A DNA stretch of 64,000 bases, taken from positions 51,607-115,606 of the forward strand of contig NZ_SMBU01000015.1 in assembly GCF_004342485.1 (NCBI RefSeq). Reading direction: 5' to 3'. The notes under the pieces are model-generated. The model searched no databases. It was not told where the DNA came from and saw nothing but the letters and a program-made list of their open reading frames with translations. This DNA is from Roseateles saccharophilus (GTDB lineage Bacteria > Pseudomonadota > Gammaproteobacteria > Burkholderiales > Burkholderiaceae_C). Position numbers and translations under genes: made by a program. Below, piece after piece: positions 56,352-64,000 of the stretch. Positions within the stretch are counted from its first letter, which is position 1, and each line of letters starts with the position of its first letter.

Positions 56352-56878
56352 CCGACGCGCGCCGCTTCGAGGCCAACGTGCTGCCCCTGCTCGACGCGGC
56401 CCACAACCTCGCGCGCTGGCTGCTGCGCGACGCAGCCGCCGCCGAGGACGCGGTGCAGGAGGCCGCGCTGCGCGCCTTCCGCTACTTCGGCTCGCTGCGC
56501 GCCGGCGAGGACGCCAAGCCCTGGTTCCTCGGCATCGTGCGCAACGCCTGCTTCACGGCGCTGGCGCGCGAGCGCGGCCGCGCCGACGTGACGCTGCTGG
56601 ACGAGGACGGCTGGGAGCAGCTCGAAGCCCGCTCGCCCAGCCCCCTGCCCGACCCGCCCACGGCCCTGGGCGCGCGGCGCGAGCAACTGCTCGTCGACGC
56701 CGCGCTGCGGCAGCTGACACCACCGATGCGTGAGGTCATCGTGCTGCGCGAACTCGAAGGCCTGGACTACCGCGACATCGCCCACATCGCCGGCGTCCCC
56801 ATCGGCACGGTGATGTCGCGGCTGTCGCGCGCCCGCGCCCAACTGAAACGAGAACTGCAACTCGCAGGTCTGCCCTGA
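56348..56878 (+). CDS. ECF RNA polymerase sigma factor
   Basis: 176 residues. Sigma region 2 (LLDAAHNLARWLLRDAAAAEDAVQEAALRAF; the -10-binding helix) and region 4 (LTPPMREVIVLRELEGLDYRDIAHIAGVPIGTVMSRLSRAR). Region 1.1 and 3 are absent, as expected of ECF factors. The stop shares its last base with the next start, the usual coupling of a sigma factor with its anti-sigma. Confidence 0.94.
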   Translation: MTDARRFEANVLPLLDAAHNLARWLLRDAAAAEDAVQEAALRAFRYFGSLRAGEDAKPWFLGIVRNACFTALARERGRADVTLLDEDGWEQLEARSPSPLPDPPTALGARREQLLVDAALRQLTPPMREVIVLRELEGLDYRDIAHIAGVPIGTVMSRLSRARAQLKRELQLAGLP

Positions 56879-57561
56879 TGAACGACGACGACCTCACCCG
56901 CCTGCTGCTGCAGCACGCCAGCCGCCACCCGGCCGGCGCGGGCCTGCGCGCCAAGGTGCGCACGCAGATGACACTGCAGGCCGCCGCGCAGGAGAAGCCG
57001 CCCGCACGGCCCGGCTGGCGCGAGCGCCTGGCCGGCCTGGCACGCCTCCACCCGGCCTTCGCGGGTGCCGGCGGCCTGGCCCTGGGCGTCGCGCTGACGC
57101 TGGCCGTGATGCTGGTCGCCCCCCGCCTCGGCGGCGACGGCCCGCTGCCCGACGAACTCGTCGCCGCCCATGTGCGCGCCCTGCAGGTCGGCCCGCTCTA
57201 CGAGGTCGCGTCCAGCGACCGCCATACCGTCAAGCCCTGGTTCCAGGGCCGGCTGGACTACGCGCCCACCGTGCTCGACGGGCCGCTGCGCGAGCAGGGC
57301 TTCGCGCTGCTCGGCGGCCGCGTGCAGGCCCTGCAGGGCCGGCCCACGGCCGTGCTGGCCTACCAGGTCAGGCTGCACAAGATCGACCTCTACCAATGGC
57401 CCGCCGAACGCGGCGGCGCGCCCGAGAAGCTGCAGCGCCGTGGCTTCAACCTCGTGCGCTGGAGCGACGGCACGATGCAGTTCTGGGCCGTGTCGGACGT
57501 GGACGGCGCGGAGCTGGAGCGCTTCGCGGCGGCCTGGCGCACGGCAGCCGCGGCGCATTGA
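56878..57561 (+). CDS. Probable membrane anti-sigma factor
   Basis: 227 residues with one membrane span at about 61-81 (GGLALGVALTLAVMLVA). The cytoplasmic part (1-60) is short and has no HxxxCxxC zinc motif; the periplasmic part (82-227) has no recognised domain. Role is inferred from position after the ECF gene and topology. A signal at the periplasmic face would release the sigma factor. Confidence 0.72.
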   Translation: MNDDDLTRLLLQHASRHPAGAGLRAKVRTQMTLQAAAQEKPPARPGWRERLAGLARLHPAFAGAGGLALGVALTLAVMLVAPRLGGDGPLPDELVAAHVRALQVGPLYEVASSDRHTVKPWFQGRLDYAPTVLDGPLREQGFALLGGRVQALQGRPTAVLAYQVRLHKIDLYQWPAERGGAPEKLQRRGFNLVRWSDGTMQFWAVSDVDGAELERFAAAWRTAAAAH

Positions 57562-57565
57562 CGCG

Positions 57566-58156
57566 TCAGGGCCCGGGGATCAGGCCATTGGCCTTGACGA
57601 CGGCGCCGACCTTCTCTGGCTCGCGCAGCACCTGGCGGTAGATCCAGCGGTAATGGTCGTCGGCCCAGAACTGCATGACCTCGCGCGCCTTCAGCTCGCC
57701 CATCAGGCGCTGGTCGGCGCGGTACTCCAGATAGACGACGAGCAGGTGCTCGTAGTTGCCGTCCGCGCCGTCCGAGCCCTCGGGGAAGCCGACCGGGATT
57801 TTCGGGAACAGGCGGCGCAGGGCGGTCTTGGCCGCCGCGGTCTGCTCGGGGTGGGCCGCCAGGAACCAGTGCATCTGCTCGTGCACATAGGTCGACAGCA
57901 GCAACTCGTCGTCACGCAGATGGCGGGTGTGCAGGGTCAGCACCGGGTGGCTGTGCGGAATCTCGGTCTCGTCGACGACGATGTCGTGCGTGATCGTCCA
58001 GCGCGACAGGTCGTTGGCCTGCAGCAGCCGTTCGAGCTGGGCCACGGTCTGCTTCTCGGCCTCGCTGTCGTGGGCGCTGCGCAGCTTCAGCCCGGCGGCC
58101 GAGCTGGCCAGCGCGGCCAGCAGCAGCGCCGCGGTCAGCATTGAGTGGCGCAGCAT
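57566..58156 (-). CDS. Secreted HExxH protein of unknown function
   Basis: 196 residues with a signal peptide ending LASSAAG. VHEQMHWFLAAHP contains HExxH (His92, Glu93, His96), a likely zinc site, in a context (LSTYVHEQMHW, VVYLEYRADQRLMGEL) that resembles small peptidase-like proteins. It starts four bases after the TonB receptor ends and so is co-transcribed with it. It may process the receptor's ligand; that is inference. Confidence 0.7.
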   Translation of the reverse strand: MLRHSMLTAALLLAALASSAAGLKLRSAHDSEAEKQTVAQLERLLQANDLSRWTITHDIVVDETEIPHSHPVLTLHTRHLRDDELLLSTYVHEQMHWFLAAHPEQTAAAKTALRRLFPKIPVGFPEGSDGADGNYEHLLVVYLEYRADQRLMGELKAREVMQFWADDHYRWIYRQVLREPEKVGAVVKANGLIPGP

Positions 58157-58160
58157 CGGA

Positions 58161-60851
58161 TCAGAACCGGTAGTTCAGGCCCAGCGTCAAGTAGCGGCCG
58201 ACGGCGCCCTCCTGGTGCAGCGACGGGTTGTAGTGCGCGCCGCCCGAGGTCACGCCGCCGCCGGTGGAGCCGGAGGCGAAGGCATCGACGGGCGCCGCGC
58301 GGTCGAACAGGTTGGCCACCGAGGCGCGCAGACTCAGGGCCTCGCTGACCTGCCAGCTGCCGCTGAGGTTGACCGTCGTGAACGAGGGCACGCGGCACAG
58401 CGGTGAGCCACCGGCCGGCAGGCCGTTCGGGAAGATGGTCGACAGTGCCGACGCACAGTCCGGCAGGTTGTAGCTGGCGTCCTCCACGCGCATGCCGCTG
58501 ATGTAGTTGACCGTGCCGGTCAGCTCCACCGGGCCGCGAGCCCAGGTCAGCGCCAGCGCGCCGCGCTCGCGCGGCGTGCCGGTGTTGGTGGACACGAAGC
58601 TCGGCCCGTGCGTGCCGGCCAGCTCATAGACCTGGCCCGGGCCGCGGTCGATGGTGTAGCGGATCATGTGCGTCCACTGCAACTGCGGCGTGAACTGACC
58701 CCAGGCGCCGCCGTCGAGCTTCAGGCGCAGGTCCAGGTCCAGGCCGTTGGTGCGCGCGCTGCCCAGGTTGATGAAGGGATAGGTGCCGTAGAGGATGGTG
58801 TCGTCGGGGCCTGTCGGCGCGGCGTTGGCCGTCGTCGGGCTGTTCACCCGGTAGAGCTTGGTGCCGTAGGCGGCCGGGTTGTCGATCTGGTACTGGCCGA
58901 ACAGGCCGACCGACACGATCTGGTTGCTGATCTTGATGTCGTAATAGTCCAGCGACAGGTTGAACGCCGGCCCCGGCTCGAACACCAGGCCCAGCGTATA
59001 GCTCTTGCTCTTCTCGGGATGCAGGTCCTTGCCCGGCAGCTGCAGCTGGGTGCCGCCCACGCCGATGTCGCAGGGCTGGCCGGGCTTGACGAGGGCGCAC
59101 AGCGCCGTGTCCAGCAGCGGCGGCAGGTAGCCCGCGCTGGAGCCCGAGGTGCCGATCTCCACCGGGTTGGGCGCGCGAAAGCCCCCGGCATAGGTGCCGC
59201 GCAGCGTCAGCTCGCGCAGCGGCAGGAACTTGAAGCCGAGCTTGGGCGTCGTCGACGAACCATAGCTGTCGTAGTGGTCGACGCGGGCCGCGGCGTCGAT
59301 CTCCAGCTGCCTGGTGACCGGCGCGGCCAGCTCGACATAGGCGGCCGAGATGGTCTGCTTGCCGACGCCGAAGGCGTAGATGTTGCTGGCCTGGGCGCCG
59401 CTGGAAAAACCGTCGGGGAAGCGCTCGTCCAGCGAGCGCTTCGTGAACTCCAGGCCCGTGCCCAGCGCGAGGTTGCCGCCACCCAGCTTCATCAGGTCGC
59501 GGCTGGCGCGCAGGGACAGGAAGTTCAGCGTGTTGCTCGACGTGGAGCGGCCCTCGGGCGTCAGGCTGGCCAGCACGTCGGCCGGGTTCTTGGCGCCGAT
59601 GACGTACTTGCCGCTGTTCAGCGCCGACTGCAGGGCCGGCAGGCTGATGAAGTTCTTCATCGTCAGCTCGGTGGCCACGCGGGTCAGGCCCAGCGCAGCC
59701 TGCAGGTCCCAGCCGGCCCAGCCGCCCGACAGCTCGGCGACGAAGCGGGTGGAGCGCGTGGCCGTGCGCGAGCGCTGCGCCGGCAGGTCGGCGAAGGTCT
59801 GGTTCACCGGGCTGCCGCTGGCCGGGTCGATGACGTTGCTGCTGTTCAGCGCCGTCGGCGTGGGTTGCTGTTGATCGGGGCCGAAGGCGAATGTGGTGAT
59901 GCCGCCCGACGGCGAGACCGTGTTGAGCAGGCCCACCTGGGTCGCCGAGCTGCCCAGCACCGAGCCGGCCAGCGACAGCGTCCAGTCCTGCGGCAGCAGG
60001 GCCGTGAGCTTGCCGAGCAGGCTGTAGTTGCGCGTCTCGGGCGAGACCTGCAGCTCGGGGTTGGCCGTCAGGCCCAGGTCCTTGCCGCCATAGCGGGTCC
60101 AGTCCGAGCCGCCGAGGGCTGGACGGTCGCTGAGCAGGATGGACTGCTGGCGGCGCGCGCTGGCCGCGACGTAGCCGGCCAGGCCGTCACGGTCCAGGTC
60201 GCCGAAGCCGCGGGCTCCAGAGAACTTGAGCGACTGCCCGTCGCCCCGGCTGGCGCTGCCCACTTCCGCGTGCAGGACGGTGCCCTGCTGGCTGCGCTTG
60301 AGGATGACGTTGACGACGCCGGCCATCGCGTCCGAGCCGTAGATGGCCGAGGCGCCGTCCTTCAGCACCTCGACGCGCTCGACCGCGTCCACCGGGATGG
60401 AGGCGATGTCGACGAAGTCGCGCTGGCCGTCGTCGGGCAGCGGGTAGGAGGCCATGCGGTGGCCGTCGATCAGCACCAGTGTGGCGCCGACCGTCATGCC
60501 GCGCAGCGAGATGCCCGAGCCGCCGGCCCCGAAGGCGCCCGGCGTGGCCTGGCCCAGCGAGCCCATGTTGTTGGCCGAGATGTGTTGCAGCACCTCGCCC
60601 AGCGTGCTGTAGCCGCTGCGGGCGATGTCGGCCGCGCTGAGCTTCTGCACCGGGCTGGGCGTCTCGCCGTCGCTGCGGCGGATGTTGGAACCGGTGACGA
60701 GCACGCGCGCCAGCGATGCCTTGTCGCCACCGCCGGCCGCGTCGCCCGCCGCGCCGTCGCCGGTGGCCGACTGCGCCCACAGCGCCGGGGCAAAGCAGGA
60801 CAGCAGGGCCGCGGCGAGCGGCAGCAGGGACGAGCGGGCAGGGACGTTCAC
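58161..60851 (-). CDS. TonB-dependent receptor, large LVTGSNIRR type
   Basis: 896 residues from a GTG start with AGGTGA seven bases ahead. Signal peptide ends ALWAQSA. Plug: RVLVTGSNIRR, STLGEVLQHIS, GISLRGMTVGATLVLIDGHRMA, VERVEVLKDGASAIYGSDAMAGVVNVILKR. The barrel ends LGLNYRF. This receptor type is common in Xanthomonas and Sphingomonads and often imports oligosaccharides or peptides. The HExxH protein follows in the operon. Confidence 0.93.
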   Translation of the reverse strand: MNVPARSSLLPLAAALLSCFAPALWAQSATGDGAAGDAAGGGDKASLARVLVTGSNIRRSDGETPSPVQKLSAADIARSGYSTLGEVLQHISANNMGSLGQATPGAFGAGGSGISLRGMTVGATLVLIDGHRMASYPLPDDGQRDFVDIASIPVDAVERVEVLKDGASAIYGSDAMAGVVNVILKRSQQGTVLHAEVGSASRGDGQSLKFSGARGFGDLDRDGLAGYVAASARRQQSILLSDRPALGGSDWTRYGGKDLGLTANPELQVSPETRNYSLLGKLTALLPQDWTLSLAGSVLGSSATQVGLLNTVSPSGGITTFAFGPDQQQPTPTALNSSNVIDPASGSPVNQTFADLPAQRSRTATRSTRFVAELSGGWAGWDLQAALGLTRVATELTMKNFISLPALQSALNSGKYVIGAKNPADVLASLTPEGRSTSSNTLNFLSLRASRDLMKLGGGNLALGTGLEFTKRSLDERFPDGFSSGAQASNIYAFGVGKQTISAAYVELAAPVTRQLEIDAAARVDHYDSYGSSTTPKLGFKFLPLRELTLRGTYAGGFRAPNPVEIGTSGSSAGYLPPLLDTALCALVKPGQPCDIGVGGTQLQLPGKDLHPEKSKSYTLGLVFEPGPAFNLSLDYYDIKISNQIVSVGLFGQYQIDNPAAYGTKLYRVNSPTTANAAPTGPDDTILYGTYPFINLGSARTNGLDLDLRLKLDGGAWGQFTPQLQWTHMIRYTIDRGPGQVYELAGTHGPSFVSTNTGTPRERGALALTWARGPVELTGTVNYISGMRVEDASYNLPDCASALSTIFPNGLPAGGSPLCRVPSFTTVNLSGSWQVSEALSLRASVANLFDRAAPVDAFASGSTGGGVTSGGAHYNPSLHQEGAVGRYLTLGLNYRF

Positions 60852-60986
60852 GGCGGGTTCACCTGTGGGCTGGGGTTGAGGAAGGGCGCGATTCTCGGAT
60901 CAGCAAGAAGCGCGCCGCACACCCGCAGCGACAAATCGGCCGCGGGCGTCGGCTCCTGACAACGCTGGCGAGCCCGGCGCCCGTTC
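60852..60986. promoter_or_regulatory. Upstream region of the TonB receptor
   Basis: 135 bp between the DUF429 gene stop and the receptor start; it contains the receptor's ribosome site. No operator recognised. Confidence 0.35.
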
Positions 60987-61799
60987 TCAGGCGCTGAGGA
61001 TCCAGCCTTCCAGCGGGTCCACGCCCTCCGGCCAGCCGTGGCGCGGCTGCGTCGTGGACCAGGCGGCCTGCAGCATGGCCAGCACCGCGTCCAGGCTGTC
61101 GCCGCTGGCGTCGGCCACCAGCTCGTCGCGCTGGGCATGACTGAGCTTGAGGCGCAGCCCCAGCCGCGTGCGGCCCTGCTCCAGCGCGTCGACGATGTCC
61201 TTGCGCGCGATCAGCCGGTCCGGCGTCCGGCCGGCCCTGGCGTCGCTCTTGTAGGAGCGCCGCCCGATCAGCTCGCGTGCCAGCAGCCCCGGGTAGGCCT
61301 CCAGCGCGACGCGGCCCGCGTCGCCATCCAGCAGCCCCGGCAGGTGCACGCCGGCCTCGATCAGCCGCGGCACGCCGGCGTGCAGCATCCAGGCCACCGG
61401 CGGGTTGACCCACTTCATGCTCGGGCTGGCGCCCGCCGGGCCGTCGCAGGCGCGGTGGGCGAACTTGGCCCCGGCGGGCCGCGCATCGCAGAAGGCGGCG
61501 AAGAGGTCGCGGATCTCGGCGCGGCTCAGGGCCGCATAGTGGGCCATCAGCGCCCGGTAGCCGGTCGGCCAGCCCAGTTGCTCGACGAGCTCGCGCGGCA
61601 GGCCGAAGGGCAGGTCCAGGCCGGCCAGCCAGGGGCCGGGGCGTGCCAGCCAGGCCGAGAAGGCCTCCAGGCTGGGCAGCGCCGTCAGGCCGGCCAGGCG
61701 CACGACGGCGCCCTGGCGCTGGCCGGCGGCGACGCGGATCGGCTTGCGCGCACCGGGCGCACTCGTGAAGTCGATCCCGAAAACGGAGGGGTCACGCAT
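60987..61799 (-). CDS. DUF429 family protein
   Basis: 270 residues beginning MRDPSVFGIDFTSAPGARKP, the first strand and acidic residue of a probable RNase H-like fold. LDLPFGLPRELVEQLGW, ALEAYPGLLARELIG (typical EAYP) and a C-terminal DSLDAVLAMLQA acidic cluster are DUF429 features. The family is predicted to be a nuclease; no activity is known to me. It diverges from the TPR-GGDEF gene. Confidence 0.82.
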   Translation of the reverse strand: MRDPSVFGIDFTSAPGARKPIRVAAGQRQGAVVRLAGLTALPSLEAFSAWLARPGPWLAGLDLPFGLPRELVEQLGWPTGYRALMAHYAALSRAEIRDLFAAFCDARPAGAKFAHRACDGPAGASPSMKWVNPPVAWMLHAGVPRLIEAGVHLPGLLDGDAGRVALEAYPGLLARELIGRRSYKSDARAGRTPDRLIARKDIVDALEQGRTRLGLRLKLSHAQRDELVADASGDSLDAVLAMLQAAWSTTQPRHGWPEGVDPLEGWILSA

Positions 61800-61838
61800 G
61801 GCTGGCATTCTGGGGCCCGGCAGAATCACCGCTTCCCC

Positions 61839-63542
61839 ATGTCAGACCTGCTCGACCTCCCCGCCTCGTCCACCGACGCCACCGGCTTCGAGGCCGCTGC
61901 CTTTGACGCGGCGCTGGCCGTGCAGCGCCAGCGCGCCGCCGCCGGCGCCTACCAGGCGTCCACCGAGGCGCTGGAGCAGTTGCTTCAGGCCTGCCCCGAC
62001 ACCGAGCTGCTGCGCCGCGCCGAGGCGCTGACGCTGCTGGCCCAGCACTACCCGCGCATCGGCCGGCTGACGGCCAGCGTGCGCTGCGCGGCCTCGGCCC
62101 TGGGCCTGGCCGAGCGGCTCGAGAACGATGGCCTCATCGCCGACGCGCTGACCGCCCAGTCCTTCGTCTATGGCCAGCTGCTGATGGCGCGCGAGGCGCT
62201 GGAGGCCGGCATGCGCGCCCTCGCCGCCGCGCGCCGGGTGGGCGACCCCGTGCGCGAGGCCTGGGCGTTGAACCGGGTCGGCGCAGCCTATGCCAGCCTC
62301 GACAACCCCGTGCAGGCCTGCGCGTCGACCGAGCAGGCGCTGGAGATCGCCACGCGCGCCGATGCGGCCGAGGCCTTGTTCTCCTGCCAGAACAACCTGG
62401 CCTATTTCTGGCTGCGCCGTGTCGATGACGCCGCCGCGCTGCGCCAGACCGAACCGCTGGCCGAGGCCATCGCCCAGGCCCGCAGGGCCGCCGAACAGGC
62501 CCATGCCATCGCACGCCGCTCGGGCAGCCCCTTCCTGCTCGCCGTCGCGATGTCCAACCTCGTCAGCGCGCTGCTGGCGGGCGGCCATGTCGACGAGGCG
62601 CTGCCGCTCATCAACGAGTTCAGCCACCTCGCCCACAACCACGGCTACCCCACGCTGGCCACCGAGGCCGACGTGCAGCGCGCCATCTTCCTGCGCCTGA
62701 GCGGCGAACCCCTGCAGGCCACGCGCATGCTCAAGGCCCTGCTGCACGCCGAGGCCGAGCCGCCGCCGCGGCTGCGCCGCCTGCTGGTGCGCTCGCTGTA
62801 CGAGACGCACAAGGCCAGCGGCGAGTTCGGCGAGGCACTGGGCTGGCTGGAGGAACTGGTGCGCCTGGACCTGCAGATCCGCCGCGACAACCTCGTGCTG
62901 CAGACCGAGGTCATCCTGATCCGCGACCAGGTCGAGCAGGCCCAGGCCCGCGCCGACAGCGCCGCCGCCGACGCCCGCCGCGAGCGCGCCCGCGCCGCCC
63001 ACCTCGAGAGCGAGCAGCAGCGCCTGCGCGAGCACGCGATGGCGCTGGACCGCGCCGCCCACGAGGACGTGCTGACCGGCCTGCACAACCGGCGGCACGC
63101 CGAGTTCGCGCTGCCCCTGCTCGTCGAGGGCGCGCGCATGGCCGGCCAGGTCATCAGCGTCGCCGCGCTGGACGTAGACCATTTCAAGCGCATCAACGAC
63201 ACGCATGGCCATGCGGTGGGCGACGCGGTGCTTCAGCAGCTCGCCCAGCTGCTGCGCCACCGGCTGCGCAGCGCCGACCTGCTGGCCCGCACCGGCGGCG
63301 AGGAATTCCTGGCTGTGCTCGTCGGCATCGCGCCGCCCCAGGCCGCCGAGATCTGCGAGCGCCTGCGCCTGGCCGTCGCCGAGCACGACTGGGCCGCCAT
63401 CACGCCGGGCCTGGTCGTGCGCGTCAGCGTGGGCATCGCCGGCGGCACGCCGCCGTTCGCGGCCGACAGCCTGCTCAACCGCGCCGACCACGCCCTCTAC
63501 GCCGCCAAGCGCAGCGGCCGCAACCGGGTGCATGTGGACTGA
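61839..63542 (+). CDS. TPR-linker diguanylate cyclase
   Basis: 567 residues, soluble. Residues about 15-340 form alpha-helical repeats of tetratricopeptide type (for example GEALGWLEELVRLDLQIRRD at the end). A coiled coil spans about 345-400 (QVEQAQARADSAAADARRER, HLESEQQRLREH), then a GGDEF domain with active ARTGGEEF, and RSAD five residues before it as I-site. The signal is probably a protein partner bound by the TPRs. Confidence 0.92.
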   Translation: MSDLLDLPASSTDATGFEAAAFDAALAVQRQRAAAGAYQASTEALEQLLQACPDTELLRRAEALTLLAQHYPRIGRLTASVRCAASALGLAERLENDGLIADALTAQSFVYGQLLMAREALEAGMRALAAARRVGDPVREAWALNRVGAAYASLDNPVQACASTEQALEIATRADAAEALFSCQNNLAYFWLRRVDDAAALRQTEPLAEAIAQARRAAEQAHAIARRSGSPFLLAVAMSNLVSALLAGGHVDEALPLINEFSHLAHNHGYPTLATEADVQRAIFLRLSGEPLQATRMLKALLHAEAEPPPRLRRLLVRSLYETHKASGEFGEALGWLEELVRLDLQIRRDNLVLQTEVILIRDQVEQAQARADSAAADARRERARAAHLESEQQRLREHAMALDRAAHEDVLTGLHNRRHAEFALPLLVEGARMAGQVISVAALDVDHFKRINDTHGHAVGDAVLQQLAQLLRHRLRSADLLARTGGEEFLAVLVGIAPPQAAEICERLRLAVAEHDWAAITPGLVVRVSVGIAGGTPPFAADSLLNRADHALYAAKRSGRNRVHVD

Positions 63543-64000
63543 TAGTCGGACTGACCGCCTGCGACCGGGGGGCGGCAACTGGGGCCTGACTCCGCAAGGT
63601 CTGCAAAAGGGGGCAGAGTCATTCGCTGCCGGCGGCCTGAACGACGGCGACCACGCACACCGGCAATCGAGCACCCGCTGCATCGACCGACCGCTTCGCC
63701 CCGGATGCCAGCCGCTCGACCTCAGAGAGCCCGGCAAGACAGCACAAACGGCCGATCCCACGCACCGCGACTGGCTCAAAGCGACCCGAAGCGGTAGTCG
63801 CCCCTGCGCCCGTGAGCCGCCCGAAAGTGGGCGTTCTGGGATCCGGCTTGGCGGTCACTGGGGGCCGCCTGCTTCGGGCGGTGTGTCCACCCATCGGCGT
63901 CTTATTCCTGAATCCGTGACCTCCAATTCGCACTGACGAGTTTCTGGGCTCAATGTGGACGCGAATCAGATCAGGCCGCTGCCACCGACGCTGCCACGCA
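63543..64000. other. 458-bp terminal region without a convincing gene
   Basis: Contains TGACTC (63587-63592) and GAGTCA (63616-63621) as an inverted repeat around a GGGGGCAGAG patch, a hairpin CCGCC-TGCTTCG-GGCGG near 63868, and short arginine-rich frames in several phases. Composition suggests decayed repeat or mobile-element remnants. The next gene is beyond the window. Confidence 0.4.

Overview
The window is very GC-rich, and its codons end almost always in G or C. It reads as chromosome of a Burkholderiales betaproteobacterium. The mix of PEP-CTERM surface proteins, a pqqABCDE cluster, type IV minor pilins, several TonB-dependent receptors and several diguanylate cyclases suggests the Roseateles/Mitsuaria/Rubrivivax neighbourhood; this placement is inference. 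I see no rRNA, tRNA, CRISPR array, prophage or intact insertion sequence.

Layout. (1) 1-11684: a TetR-type regulator (cut by the window edge) diverges from a tightly overlapping catabolic island. It encodes a TonB receptor, a lipoprotein cytochrome c, a Tat-exported FAD oxidase of the aldonolactone/alditol oxidase type, a Tat-exported PLP fold-III enzyme, an MFS carrier, an FGGY sugar kinase, a class II aldolase, a GSAM-like aminotransferase, and a second class II aldolase-like protein that has lost its metal ligands. I cannot match this to a described pathway; it is the best candidate for an undescribed system. (2) 11826-16793: a class II glutamine amidotransferase, about 1 kb of gene-poor sequence, an OprB-type porin with an MgtC-family protein, and a CDF metal exporter. 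(3) 16832-22862: a PEP-CTERM protein, a 32-residue membrane peptide gene, and a type IV pilin/minor pilin operon (pilE-fimT-pilW-pilX-pilV order) without pilY1. (4) 22917-24705: a chromate transporter and a STAS-like protein. (5) 24802-32444: a complete D-galactarate/D-glucarate to 2-oxoglutarate route (GarD, GudD, KdgD, 2-oxoglutarate semialdehyde dehydrogenase, MFS carrier) with a FadR-type regulator and two matching operators. (6) 32455-47356: a diguanylate cyclase; a TonB receptor with a lipoprotein phosphatase behind a Pho-box-like promoter; CtpA protease; an MFS carrier; a MoeB-type enzyme; a REC-GGDEF protein; a LOG-family protein; arginase; a metallophosphoesterase; an amidohydrolase; a cytochrome c. 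(7) 47353-55029: a PEP-CTERM putative protease, pqqEDCBA on the minus strand, then an iminopeptidase-like hydrolase and a NarL-type two-component pair. (8) 55135-57561: a metallophosphoesterase, a CuA-type cupredoxin, an ECF sigma factor and its probable anti-sigma factor in one overlapping operon. (9) 57566-63542: a TonB receptor with an HExxH protein, a DUF429 protein and a TPR-GGDEF protein; the last 458 bases hold no convincing gene.

Two regulatory inferences link distant genes. The sequence GGGAATAAA-N15-GTA precedes both the ECF operon (55072) and the cytochrome c gene at 46979, suggesting a small ECF regulon. The island of region 1 has ATATAG/CTATAG elements in front of both of its halves. 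All functional assignments come from reading motifs; no database search was run.
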